Assembly (NCBI RefSeq): GCF_041146395.1
Contig: NC_090984.1
Span: 88,733,114 to 88,797,113, forward strand
DNA from: Eulemur rufifrons
Taxonomy: Eukaryota > Chordata > Mammalia > Primates > Lemuridae
DNA: 64,000 bases
Reading direction: 5' to 3'
Shown here one piece after another: positions 48,446 to 61,215 of this stretch (positions are counted from its first letter, which is position 1; the number at the start of each line of letters is the position of its first letter). The position numbers and the translations under genes are program-made. The notes beneath the pieces are model-generated. The model did no database searches, was not told the DNA's origin, and was given only the letters and a program-made list of their open reading frames with translations.

Positions 48446-48865
48446 TGTGTATTAGTTGCCATAACAAAATACCACAGACTTGGTAGCTTAAACAATAGAA
48501 ACTTACTTTCTCACAGTTCTGGAAGCTAACAGTCCAACATCAAAGTGTCATCAGAGTTGGTTTCTAGTGAGGCCTCTCTTGAAGGCTTATAGACAGCCAC
48601 CTTCTTGCTACGTCCTCACCTGGCCTCTTCTCTGTACAGAGAGAGGGGGAGAAAGAGAGAGGGAGAGAGAGCGAGCGTGTGCACACTCTCTGGTGTCTCT
48701 TCCTCTTCTTGGAAGGACACCAGCCCTACTGGGTCAGGACTCTACCCTTATGACCTCCTTTAACCTTAGTTACCTCTCCAAAGTCCCTATCTTCAAATAT
48801 AGTCATATGGGGGGTTAGGGCTTCTACATAGGAATTTGGGGGGAGACACAGTTCAGTCCATAACA
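48446..48865 (-). repeat. MLT1-type MaLR LTR, antisense, with GA-rich expansion
   Basis: 'ttgccataacaaaataccac', 'tttctcacagttctggaagc', 'tatcttcaaatatagtcata' and the end 'gttcagtccataaca' are reverse MLT1. A GA/GAGC-rich simple repeat (about 48640-48678) has expanded inside it. A T run (48420-48439) lies just upstream. Confidence 0.85.
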
Positions 48866-49249
48866 TCTTCCGTCTGTCTTTCTTCAATCTGTTCAAAACT
48901 CAGGAGGGTAAAAGGGAAAGAGGGGTGCTATTTATTGGGGATCTTCTTAGAGGCCCTTCATACACCCTTTCCCCCAAAATTTCTTAAACATATATTCCAG
49001 CCAAATAAGAGATTAATAAAATTTAAGAATTCTGAATTGGAGAAATATAGGTATAAAGACTTACAATGAATAAAAAGGGAAGTCATGTGGGCAATTTCCC
49101 AATCTTTCATAGGGCATAATTGGGGGATATACTCTCATTTTTATTTTTGAAATTAGAAAAATTAACTTTCAAAGATTTTTTTGCTTAGAAGTTTTTATAT
49201 TAGTAGAGTTAAACATTATACATATGAGGTTTTAAATGTCATACATACT
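48866..49249. other. Intergenic, nothing recognised
   Basis: A/T-rich spacer between an MLT1 LTR and the LINE-2 tail. No gene or repeat recognised. Confidence 0.6.
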
Positions 49250-50300
49250 TACAATTCATATATTTGTGTATCTAGTCCAGGCCTCTAGATTTGTGTCCAA
49301 CTTCCTACTCAATTTCTCCTCTCTGAAATCTAGTGGATATCTCAAACCTAACATGTCCAAAACTGAACTGATATTCTGACTTAAACTTTCTCCCACTCTA
49401 CTGTATTTCTAATGATAGCAACTCCATCTTTCTAGTTCCTTCGGTCAAAAATCTTGAGGTCATCATTGACTCCTTCCTTTTTCACACAACCCACACCCAT
49501 CCTATAGCAAATTCTGCTGGCTCTACCTACAAAACACATCCAGAATTTGATCTGTTCTCACAGTCTCCACTGTTACCACCCTGATTAAAGTATCATCAGC
49601 TCTTTCCTGGATTACTGCAATAGCTTTCTAACTGTTCTCTCTGCTTCAGCCTTGGCCCGCTCTAGTTTATTCTCAACACAACAGCTGAAGTGATGCTTTC
49701 AAAATGTATGTAAAATCACATCACTCGCCTAAACCCTCCAGAAGCCTCCTATCTCATGTAGAAGTAAATGCCACAGTTCTCACAATGGCCTCCTCCACCC
49801 TACATGATCTGGACCCCAACCCTGCTGGGCAGCACCCCTCTGACCTCGTCACACCACTTTCCCCCTTCCTCTGTGTTCACCAGCCGCACTGGCTTCCTCT
49901 TCTTCCTTGAGCAAACCAAGCACCAAAACCATTTTGCACTTCTGTTTCCTCTGCCTAAAACACTCTTCTCTTAGATACCACATCACTTTCTCTGTCAGGT
50001 CTTTGTTCTACTTTGTTCTAATGTAACCTTCCCTACCACCCAATTTACAATTACAAATTCATGCCCATCCCAGAGCTCATCCCTATTCTCTGCTCAATGT
50101 TTCTGCACAACACTTATTATCATATATTTTGCATGTAACTTGTTTATTACGTCTTCTGATTCTACCCTACCTATAATAATAAATCTCCATGAAGTCCGAA
50201 ATGTTTGTCTGTTTTGTTTGCTGAGTGCTGTTCCAGCACTTGGAACAAGGTCTGACATACAAGGAGATCTCAATAAATGTTTGCTAAATTGAATGAATGA
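49250..50300 (+). repeat. LINE-2 3' end, about 1 kb
   Basis: The long ordered match includes 'gaggtcatcattgactcctt', 'ggattactgcaatagctttc', 'ctccagaagcctcctatctc', 'ctacatgatctggaccccaa', 'aggtctgacatacaaggaga' and a terminal 'aatgaatga'. The decayed reverse-transcriptase tail has no intact ORF. It is the best-preserved L2 in the window. Confidence 0.88.
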
Positions 50301-50447
50301 CTTCCATTTATCATTCTCTTCCTTTGATAGGTCAAATATGAAAAAAAGAGAGGATATGAATAGTGCTATTGATTAGGTTGATTTAATAGATCTATTTTAA
50401 ACAAGGATATATTGAAAAGATAAGCTTCTCTTTTCAAAAGTTTATTG

Positions 50448-50668
50448 CAGGGTTTGTCGATAGCAACTATATATTTTGTGCCAATAATTCTTTGTTGTGG
50501 GGGCTTTCGTGTACATTGTAGGAAGTTTAGCAGCATCACTGGCCTTTACCAATTAGATGCCAGTACAATCAATACCCTCCACCCCCAAGTTGTGACAACC
50601 AAAAATGTCTCCAGACATTGCCAAGTGTCCCCAGGTAGCAAAAATCATCCCAGTTGAGACCACTCACC
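50448..50668 (-). repeat. MER5A-like hAT fragment, antisense
   Basis: 'gtacattgtaggaagtttag', 'agcatcactggcctttacca', 'aaaatgtctccagacattgc' and 'cagttgagaccac' are reverse MER5A (hAT-Charlie). Confidence 0.85.
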
Positions 50669-50848
50669 TATGGTTATTTCTAAAGTTGAGCCACACATAC
50701 AGAAAAATAGAATTTAATAAAAAAAGTTTAAACAAAAAATATCACAATCATTTGGAAGGAAGATCCTCCAAAAAACACTGGGTCAAAGTTAGCCAAAAAC
50801 TATATCTAAGATCTGTTTTTCACATGGGTGCAAGACAAAATATAAGAA

Positions 50849-50977
50849 CCCAGTTAAATTCAAATTTCAGATAAACGATGAATAATTTTTTCAGTCTAAG
50901 TATGTCCCATGAAATATTTGGGACATACTTAGACTAAGCACTTATCTGTTGTTACCTGAAATTCTAATTTAACTGGG
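50849..50977. repeat. Long palindrome with a perfect 17-bp central stem
   Basis: agtctaagtatgtccca (50893-50909) and its exact reverse complement (50919-50935) enclose a 9-nt loop. Similarity continues outward to cccagttaaatt on the left and aatttaactggg on the right, giving arms of about 60 nt. It fits an old palindromic MITE-type repeat of uncertain name and would fold into a pre-miRNA-sized hairpin. Confidence 0.85.
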
Positions 50978-53194
50978 GATTGCTGAATCTGGCAATTTTA
51001 ATTTATAAAATAATGAGTATGAAACTACAGCATATAAAAAACTATGCCACTATATATAGAATACACCCATGACTGTACTCAGAGGCAAAATTATATTTGC
51101 CAATGCCTTCATTTCTTAAAAAGATAAATGACTAAAAATGAACTAAAAGTTTAACTGAAAAATTAGAAAACAATAAAATAAAGGAAACCAAATGTAAGTA
51201 ATCTACAGGAATTTTTCACAGCTAAATTAATTTGAAGGGGGAACCCTTGCTTCTCTAGTAATAACCTTGCCAATGGAACTGTAATACTCAAAGTCTTTGC
51301 TCCTTGGACAGCACTGGATACAGTCTAATCTGCTCACCCTTCTAGGTGCTCTATCAATGTCCCTGTTGAGGTTTTTTCCTTTAGATGTATTACTGCACAT
51401 CTTTGTCATGCTGTGAAATGTCAGTCAGATTTGTCTACAGCCCCTGATCTTTTGACTTGAGGAATCTCTTTAATCACTGTTAATAGACATTATTGCTAAG
51501 GCTGGTGATTTTAGAAAGAGCCGAATTCAGGCCCATTTAGTTGAGTTAGTTGGATTAACTGAGACCTAGAAAGTCTCAGTGTCCCTTTTACACATTATCC
51601 TCTAGTATGTTTGCAGATGAGCCCATGTGTAAAGCCAAGGCATTTCTCTCTTATGTCCTTTAGACATTTTCAGAAAGATGGCAATGCCACCCTGAAGGCA
51701 TTAATGCTGGAGACATGGGCTTAGGATGGACCAGTGAGTGTCTGGACTCCCTGAAGGAAGCACTTCTGTTACTAACTTCGAAAACCAGAGTGAAAACAAA
51801 GAAGTAAGGCCTATTGTGAATGATCTGCTATCACTGTGTTGTCATTTCCTGAGCAGCTTTCTTATCAGCATTGGCTTTTTTCCCAAATTTCAATTCGAAA
51901 GAGCATTACAAGGGGGAAAAAAATCCAAATTTTTATGTAGTATTTCCTAGGTAGTAAACACAGGATTTCCTGCATCCGAAATGACTTCAACAAATTGCCT
52001 GTTCCTTCAAACATGGCATGGTGACAAATTTGGACCCTGTTCCGTTAGGCGCAGATAAGCTTGTTGATTGAAATCTCTAGCTGAGCAAGGAGTTTTGGCC
52101 AGCTATGCAATCCCACTGGGCCTGGGAGTCGCAGGAATGAGTTTTCATTTCAAATTAATGTCTATTTGGCCTTAGTATTACATGTGTTTACATCTTGTCT
52201 TCCCACGTAGAGTCTACAATCTGTAAGTATTGAAAGTACCATTTTCTTCCGAGAGCTCAAGGCAGCACAGTGATGAATAAAAAGACAGGTAGGTGGTCAA
52301 TAAATGCTTTTGGTTCATTGGTTTTAGAAATAACAAGATGGGAGCATTCTGGAGGGTTGACTCTGAGTTTCTGAACCCTGGCATTTGTTTCTGGTAGGGG
52401 AAGATAAACTTTCCAACTCACAATCTCGACAGGAAGGAAGTATGTTCTGTCAACAGAGGGGAGGGCCAGGAATCTCCCCCTTTCAGATATAATTCTGGTC
52501 ACACCAGGATAATTAGTAAATCTGCAATAGAAACAGTTCCTTTCCCCCATTTCCTATGCCTAATAAAGTGCTCTTGATGAACTAAGTGAGTGAGTGGAAT
52601 TCTCGCCCCAGACTTCAGTCACTCTTTGTTTTAAAATCCTTCTTCAGTGAGTTGCTTCCGGAAGCACGTGGTTTCATAATTTCCAGTACACAGTGTTGGC
52701 CTGAAACTCATTTGTACATTAGTCATCACAGTGATGTACCAGCAAGTCATAGCAACCGCTCCGGTTTGCCAAAGGACAGGGGATTGACAGGATATAATCA
52801 AAACTCTACAGAAATATGGTATTCCATGCCATTATGTGGAAGTCACTAGGGAGGAAACCTTTTCAGAAAAAGCCAGGGTAAATCTTAGGCGTGAGCATTT
52901 GTAATGCTCTTTCTACAGTGTTGCCCCAGTTGCTGTCAAATATAAATACCAGTTGTGTACCTGGACACAATCCCTGTGACGTGCCCTTGGGTTCAGGAGC
53001 ACAAATTTGTAGCTTTAGTGAATTGACACCATTCATTTTGTTAGTCTCCTGGGCTTGGTTGTTGAGAGTCCAAGAATATTTATCTGTTCACCATGTCTCC
53101 AAGCTTTAATGAATTTATGAAAATGAACTCATTAAAATATGACCATAAATTTCCATGATTAATATTTAAGAAGGAATTCTCTTTCAGAAAAATA
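50978..53194. other. Intergenic, no gene or repeat recognised
   Basis: Unassigned sequence. Short open frames occur on both strands without recognisable domains. Confidence 0.5.
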
Positions 53195-53360
53195 TCATTT
53201 AATAATAACTACCATGTATTAAGGCCAAGCACTGCAACAAGCATTTCCCATACAACAATCTAATAAAACCCCAATGAAGTATTTTTGCTTATATTTTACA
53301 GATGAGAAAGCTGAGGCTCAGGAAAATTAAGAAATTTAACTAAGGTAACAAAAAATCCAA
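53195..53360 (-). repeat. MIR SINE fragment, antisense
   Basis: 'atgtattaaggccaagcact', 'tattttacagatgagaaagc' and 'tgaggctcaggaaaattaag' follow reverse-complement MIR. Confidence 0.7.
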
Positions 53361-53942
53361 TCAAGGTCTGAGTGAAAACTCAAGGCTCTTCACAAATATT
53401 CAATAAAAAATTAACCACAAAAGACACTGCCATTATCCCCCTAATTATTTTGTCTTCTGTGTTGATGGTGCTGTTCACCAAGTTTCAACCTAGAGACGGG
53501 AACAGAACCTGCAGCTAGTTCGCTGGGGCCAAGGCATCACTTTGGTTCTCAAATGAGAACTCTCTGATAATGCAACAGTAGAATAATGGAACAGTCCCAG
53601 AATCCTGGGTTTCAAAGGGACTTCTAAGACACTGTAGTGGGCTCTTGTTGCTTTAGTCTCTGAACATCCACTTCCCCTTCTGCCATCCACCCCCTCCCCA
53701 ACCAGCCACTCAATCAAAATGGCCCCCGATCAAGGGATAGACACTTGACAATCAGAGCTGAGGAACACCAAACCTGGTTCTAATGACAATTCCTGAAGAG
53801 ACTGCCCTTTTAGTTCTTCTCTCCCAGAACTCAGGAGCTTCCCTGGTTTTGGTTCCCTTTCTGAAGTTTCATTCTTCAGGTTTCCCAGCAATTTTGAAAA
53901 CTGGCCAAAGTCAGATTCTGTTGCTTACTAGTGAAGAATTCT

Positions 53943-55491
<1,549 letters not shown>

Positions 55492-55516
<25 letters not shown>
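55492..55516 (+). repeat. (TC)n microsatellite
   Basis: An uninterrupted run of about twelve TC units. Confidence 0.9.
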
Positions 55517-55520
<4 letters not shown>

Positions 55521-55559
55521 GACTGTACTTCCCTCAGGCACTACTACCTTCAGGTCACC

Positions 55560-55725
55560 TGCAGTGAGATAGCCAAAATACTCCCAGGAGCTTATTAAAA
55601 TGCAGATTACTAATCCCATCTCTTAAATAGAAGTTTCTAGAAATGGGGCCAAGGAATCTACATGTTAACCAGTTCCCCAAGTGATTCTTTTAGATACTGA
55701 GGTTTGAAAGCCACTATCCTAAAGG
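55560..55725. repeat. hAT-type MER fragment
   Basis: 'cccaggagcttattaaaatg', 'ggggccaaggaatctacatg' and 'aagtgattcttttagatact' belong to the same class of short hAT-derived repeat as 22030-22170. Subfamily uncertain. Confidence 0.5.
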
Positions 55726-55979
55726 TTTTAGTTTTAATTGCCTACTTCTACCTCCACCCCAAACCCAAATTTCTGTTCACTCGAGCTGCCTGAGGAATGA
55801 ATTAATATGATCTTATTGAAGATTTGGGTGTTGGCGTCCTCAGGGTTCTGGCCCTTTTCTCTCCCTGTGGAAACTCCTGACATAACGATAATCATTTTTA
55901 AAGACTAGGTATATTTCCTTTCAGATAGAGATTTTTTTTTTTTTTGAAATTATATATAGAGAGATTTTCACCCTACCTT

Positions 55980-56330
55980 TTAAAAAACAACTTGATAAAA
56001 TGCATTTTCCTACCTTTTAGGTATTTTGTGACAACAAAATTTTAAGTGACTACTGAATATTTTAATTGTACAAATTTGACAAGTTGTCAACGTGTTGAAC
56101 ATTCATCACTATTATAAACAAGGCTCTGATGAATATCCTTGAATATAAATCTGTAACTGAATCTCTCATTTTCCCCTTGGGGTTCATTTCTGAAAATAAA
56201 AGTCATAGTTTCCCAGTACGGATTGCCAGAATGCCCTCCGGAAAGGATCAGACCAGTTTACACTCCCCGCAGCTGGGCGTGAGAGTCCCTTCTACTAACC
56301 ACACCATCATCAACGTTGAGTAATATCAGG
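55980..56330 (-). repeat. L1 fragment, antisense, diverged
   Basis: 'gattgccagaatgccctccg', 'gaccagtttacactccccgc' and 'aacaaggctctgatgaatat' follow old L1 in reverse. Boundaries approximate. Confidence 0.55.
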
Positions 56331-57495
56331 ATTAAATAACTTAGGCACTTTTTTTTTTTAAATGAAGATTGTTGCAAGGGGTGACTTCAAAGAACAAAGG
56401 ATAAGAGAGATAAATTGGTGTTGTGGGCAGATCCCCGAGTGTGAATCAGGAGCTGAGTCGATGGTACCTACCACGGAGGCACTGAGCTTGGTGGCTGTCT
56501 TAGTCTCCCGCAGTCTTGGTGAACTGCACCCAAGGGAAGAGAAGGAAATTATGACGCCACAGTCCAAGCAGAACTACGCACCTGGTGGTGCCTCTCCTAC
56601 ATTTGCCGGCAGAGTTACTAAACCTGTGGTTCATATATGTCAGTATGCAGAAGAATTACCCAAGACAAGAATTAAAACTCAGATTCTTAGCAACACCCCG
56701 AAATTCTGATTCAGCTAGCACAAGGTGGGGCATAGGAACTTCCATTTTGATTAAGAACCCCACGTGAGTCCAACATAGGTAGCCTAGGACCTCACCTGGA
56801 GAAATATTAAACTAAGGGATGTGAAGAACATCCTTATAAACCCCAAACTTATTTTCCCAGGAAATTAATTACTACAGTATTGCTTTTGCCACGAGGAATC
56901 CACTCAACAGTTTCAGAACATTATGATAATCCTTTTTTTCTATTTTGAAGTGAATGTCTGTGCTTGGAGGCAGAACTCCTTGCATGACATGCTGCTATGA
57001 TCAGCCTAGTTGTCAGTCCCGCACTGGGGATGGATGTCTTCAGCTGTACATGATTCCAGCTTGTAAGGATGGGACAGAGACATGACCTGGTCTTCTTTCC
57101 CTCTCCAGCCTCCTGGTTTGGTGCTGTGTGGTGCTAACCAGAGAGCAACGATAGCCAATGCTGGCATAGCACCGCAGATGGCATGTTCATTTGTGGTTCA
57201 AAGGCAGCCCACACAGACTTCAGTTCGTGAAGTCAGAGACCACAAGCCTGTTGACATCCTGAGAAAGGGCCCCCAGGCTTAGTCTGTCCATCAAGCCAGT
57301 ACTGAGAAAAGCTGGAGTCTGCGTTGGCATTCAGGCTCCGCACGTGCCAGTTCCAATTACCATCTAAGTGTGCCCTTAAAGGGGCTCTGTCAACATTGCT
57401 TAGATCTGAAGATCAAGTTCAAGGAAGGCAAAAGAGTTTGCAGAATGGATGCACAAGGTAAGCCTTAACTTCAGGCAAAGTGGGTAGTTACCCAC
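56331..57495. other. Intergenic, one hAT-like fragment
   Basis: About 56610-56790 resembles a short hAT-type MER repeat ('ctcagattcttagcaacacc', 'ccgaaattctgattcagcta'). The remainder is unassigned. The open frame at 56362-56709 has no recognised domain. Confidence 0.5.
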
Positions 57496-57898
57496 TGTTA
57501 TGGGCTGAATTGTCCCCCGCCAAACGTATATGTTGAAGTCCTAACCTTCTGTACCTCAGAATGTGACTGTATTTGGAGACAGGTCCTTTAAAGAGGTAGT
57601 TAAGGTTAAATGAGGTGACCGGGATGGGCCCTAATCCAGTATGACTGGCATCCTTATAAGAAGAAGAGATTAGGACACCAACATACACCAACCAAGGGAT
57701 GACCATGTGAAGACAGGAACAGGGAGGAGACATCCAGGTACAGACCTGGGAGAAGGGCCTCCAGATGAAACCAACCCTGCTAACACCTGGATCTTAGAAC
57801 TTGTCTGTAGCCTCCAGAATTGTGAGAAAACTAATTTCTATTGTTCAAGCCTCTCAGTCTGTGGTACTTTGTTACGGCAGTCCTAGCAAACTAACACA
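57496..57898 (+). repeat. MLT1-type MaLR LTR, near full length
   Basis: It begins tgttatgggctgaattgtcc, carries 'ccttataagaagaagagatt' and 'cctccagaattgtgagaaaa', and ends 'cagtcctagcaaactaacac'. This is a solo LTR of the MLT1 class of about 403 bp. The flanks cccac and ctcac could be a decayed 5-bp duplication. Confidence 0.88.
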
Positions 57899-58002
57899 CT
57901 CACTATATTATGATTTGAACAAATCTCTCTCGTCTGGGTGCCTAGAATACTCCATTGGAGACCATCAGTGCTTTGGCTATTCCATTGAATAGTTTCTTCC
58001 TT

Positions 58003-58005
<3 letters not shown>

Positions 58006-58038
<33 letters not shown>
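58006..58038 (+). repeat. (AC)n microsatellite
   Basis: An uninterrupted AC run of about 33 bases, likely polymorphic. Confidence 0.95.
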
Positions 58039-58041
<3 letters not shown>

Positions 58042-58104
58042 TAGCACTCGGCTGGGCCGGGCAGCTGGCTTACTCATCTTTGTATTCTCGGGCTGCATGT
58101 CAGG

Positions 58105-58250
58105 GTTTCAACCCAGCGGAATTCACAAACATTCATTAACTTGCTATAAGCCAGACATGCTAAGTGGTAGAGATTTCGAACATGTAATCCTGGTATTTGA
58201 GGTACTCACCATCCGGGAAGGGAGAACCCTGCACGATTTAAGGGCCGTGA
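58105..58250 (-). repeat. LINE-2 tail fragment, antisense
   Basis: 'caaacattcattaacttgct', 'agccagacatgctaagtggt' and 'ggtactcaccatccgggaag' fit the reverse LINE-2 3' end. Confidence 0.55.
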
Positions 58251-59559
58251 CACCATAGCTTTGGGCGTAGAGGTGGGAATGACTAACTTTGCCTGAGGGA
58301 GCTGGGGAGGCTCCACAGAAAAGGTGAGTTTGAAAGGATGCGTGGGAGGTTAGCAGACAAAGAAGGGGGAAATTCTGACTAAGAGACATAGTATGTGCCA
58401 AAAGACAGAAGTAGCAAATGAGGTATGTTTGGAAGTGATGAGAACTTTGGGGAGACACTCAAACACCACCTGCCTGCAACATCCTCAGAAGTGGACGGCA
58501 GGGCAGGACGAAAGGACCCTGCTGGGAGCACGTTGGCCAGGAGGGCCCTCCAGTTTCCCCAGATTCTTCCAGCATCTCGGAAGCATGTGGATGGTCCCTG
58601 CAAGCCAGAACCGCCCCTCACCCCCACACTGCCCCTTGGTCCTGCTTTCCTGTGCACTGGTTTTTGAGAGAACACAGGAAGCCCAGCATAAGGGCCAGAG
58701 TTCCCACAGCTCACTCACTAGCAGTCGGGGTTCCCAGGCCCAGCTTTCCCCTTTTGGAGAGCTAGAAAGTGACCCCGTGAAGAGATGAGGTTTAAGCTGG
58801 TCCCTAACATCTGCTCAGGAGAACGTAATATCTTTACTGCTGTCTTTGTGTTCAAGGTTCACTCAGCTTGTCAGAAATCTTGATGGTGTTCCTTCTCCTT
58901 TCTGTGTGGTCACACCAGAGTCTGTGTGTTTTGGCGAATAACTGATATTCTTCCTATTTATAGACTGTTTCCCATGTTATTCACTTGCAGGGTTTCTGTG
59001 GTCCAATGTTCTGTCAAGTCCCAGCTGGCCAGGAGTGCGTAATAGTCATTAACACCACAGCTGCTTGTTTTATAGTCTCCATGTATAGCCCAGTTGGTAA
59101 GCGCTCTTAGATAAGTCTAAAACTGTTTGTGTTAAAACACATATATCCAGCTGGGGGAAAAAAATGCTCATTTGTGCTAAGTGCCTTTCAAAACTAATAT
59201 CAAAGCTAAAAATATAAGTTCTTCATTATCCAAATGATAACATATTCATTTTTGCCTTTTCAAGATATAGAAGAGAAAAGTGTATTTTGGAAGAAGTATT
59301 TCCTACAGATCCAAACCAAAGAATAATCTTTGATAAAAGTAAAATGTCCTGGGAGACTGAGCAGAGAATGAAATACCTTTTTCTTTGCATCTCTTCTGCT
59401 TCCTTATAACCTGTTTTGAGAAGGAGAAAGTTTGGTAGGTACCTATTCAAATGCTGAATTTCCTCTTTCAGATAGAATTTTTAGCATCTTGTGTACCACT
59501 GACTAGCTTATCTCCGCATCCCATAATAATCTTGGATAGCATTTCGACTGCTTTTAAAA
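58251..59559. other. Intergenic, no gene seen
   Basis: The G/C-richer part around 58400-58760 gives open frames on both strands, none with recognisable homology. No transposon assigned. Confidence 0.5.
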
Positions 59560-60090
59560 TAAAAGCTTTACTGAGATATAATTCACACACCATAAAATTC
59601 ATTCATTTAAAGCGTACAATTCAGTGGCTTGTAGTGTGTTCACAGGGTTCTTGCCACCACCACCACAATCACTTTTTTATCACTCCAAAAAGAAACTCCA
59701 CACCCCTGAGCAGTCACTCCCCCGTTTTCCCCCATTGCCCTGCCCCTCAACCCTAGACAACCACTAACCTACTTTCTGTGTCTATAGATTTGCCAGTTCT
59801 AGACATTTCATCTAAAAGGAATTATACAATATGTTATCTTTTGTGACTTGCTTCTTTCACTTAGCATAATCTTTTTAAGGTGCATCCATATTGCATTATA
59901 TATTAGTATTTTATTGCTGGATATTATTCCAATGTATGATTCCACTACTTTTATTTATCCATTCATCAGTTAGTGGACATTTGGGCTGTTTCCACTTTTT
60001 GACTGTTACGAATAATGCTGCACAAGTTTTTGTGTGGACATGTAGAATTGCTGGGTCATATTATTTTGATTGTTTTTTCAATGTTGAACA
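59560..60090 (-). repeat. L1 fragment, antisense
   Basis: 'gagatataattcacacacca', 'aagcgtacaattcagtggct', 'ttcacttagcataatctttt' and 'gaataatgctgcacaagttt' are a well-ordered reverse L1M match. Confidence 0.85.
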
Positions 60091-60504
60091 AGGCCATCCC
60101 TAGATTTCATAACTGATGAGCACAGGGAAGGGCATTGGTTAATCTTGTCTTTATGGACTTAGAGAAGTATCCATTTTATTGCCAATATTGTTACATAATT
60201 CTCTCGCACAAAACAAGAACTAGGTAATAACTTTGGAAATAACCTCTGACTTACAGAAGAAGAATCAATTGATCAGCAACAGTGTCCACTGATCACCTAA
60301 GGAAGCTTCTATGTTATTCAGATGTGCAAACCACACAAAGTATTATTGTCAAAAGTCAACCTTTAGTAAGACACCCTGTCCTCTTTTGTGTCATATTTAA
60401 CGGTTTAATTGCTAGATAGAACACCATGATTTTCAGAGAAGACACAGGGATTTTTCTAAGAAGTTCTTGCCATTATTTTGCCAACACTAATGCTACATCT
60501 TGTC

Positions 60505-60640
60505 TGTTTGTTAGGAGACATTTCAATGCTGAGCATCCGGGATATGCCAGGTTTTGTGCTCAGCGTAGGGAGTAAAAATAAGGCTAAGACAGTGTCGTTG
60601 TCCTCTTAGAGCCCCCAGCCTAGTGATGGGTATGAGACTG
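60505..60640 (-). repeat. LINE-2 tail fragment, antisense
   Basis: 'ctgagcatccgggatatgcc', 'gttttgtgctcagcgtaggg' and 'cttagagcccccagcctagt' fit the reverse LINE-2 end. Confidence 0.5.
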
Positions 60641-60864
60641 GACAGCTCACCAATCACTCATGCCAGGCATGTATTAGTGTGTGGTGCTCAGCTGAAGGGC
60701 AAAGCACCACCAGTTGGGGACATGAGGAGAGACTCCAAGGAAGAAGTGGCATTTAACATATGTCTTGGCAGATGAGTAAGATTTTGATATGTAAATGTAT
60801 GTGGAGAGGACATTGCGGAATTGCACAGATAAGCGAGAAAGCAAAGGGTCCATTTGGGGAGTTC

Positions 60865-61215
60865 AGATTTAAATCCCCTCCACACTTCTTACTACTCTTA
60901 ATGCTTTGGTAATTTACCTGAATTCTCTAAGCCTCAGTTTCCTCATTTCTAAAATGGGCAAAATAATATCATCATATATTGCAAGAATTAAATGATAATG
61001 TATTTAAAACATTCATCATGGGCCAGGCTCAGTGGCTCATGCCTACTGGGAGGCTGAGGTGTGAGGATCTCTGAGGGCAGGAATTCGAGGCTGCAGTGAG
61101 CCTCGAACTGTGCCACTGCACTCCAGCCTGGGCAACAGAATAAAACTCTGTCCCTTCCCCCCACAAAAAGTTGTTCATCACAGTGCCTAAAACACAGCAA
61201 GCACTCAATGAAAAG
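60865..61215 (+). repeat. MIR SINE, split by an Alu-related monomer
   Basis: 'tctctaagcctcagtttcct' and 'atttctaaaatgggcaaaat' (left), then 'cagtgcctaaaacacagcaa' and 'gcactcaatgaaaa' (right) rebuild MIR order once 61020-61166 is set aside. Confidence 0.75.
61020..61166 (+). mobile_element. Alu-related monomer inserted in a MIR
   Basis: 'gggccaggctcagtggctca', 'actgggaggctgaggtgtga' and 'gccactgcactccagcctgg' show Alu left and right features with the middle missing. A short direct repeat, ttcatca, occurs just before and after. Confidence 0.75.

Noticed and set aside
58393..58788. 131-codon open frame (+) with overlapping frames on both strands
   Set aside because: The G/C-richer stretch favours open frames in several phases at once. 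No recognised protein and no splice structure.
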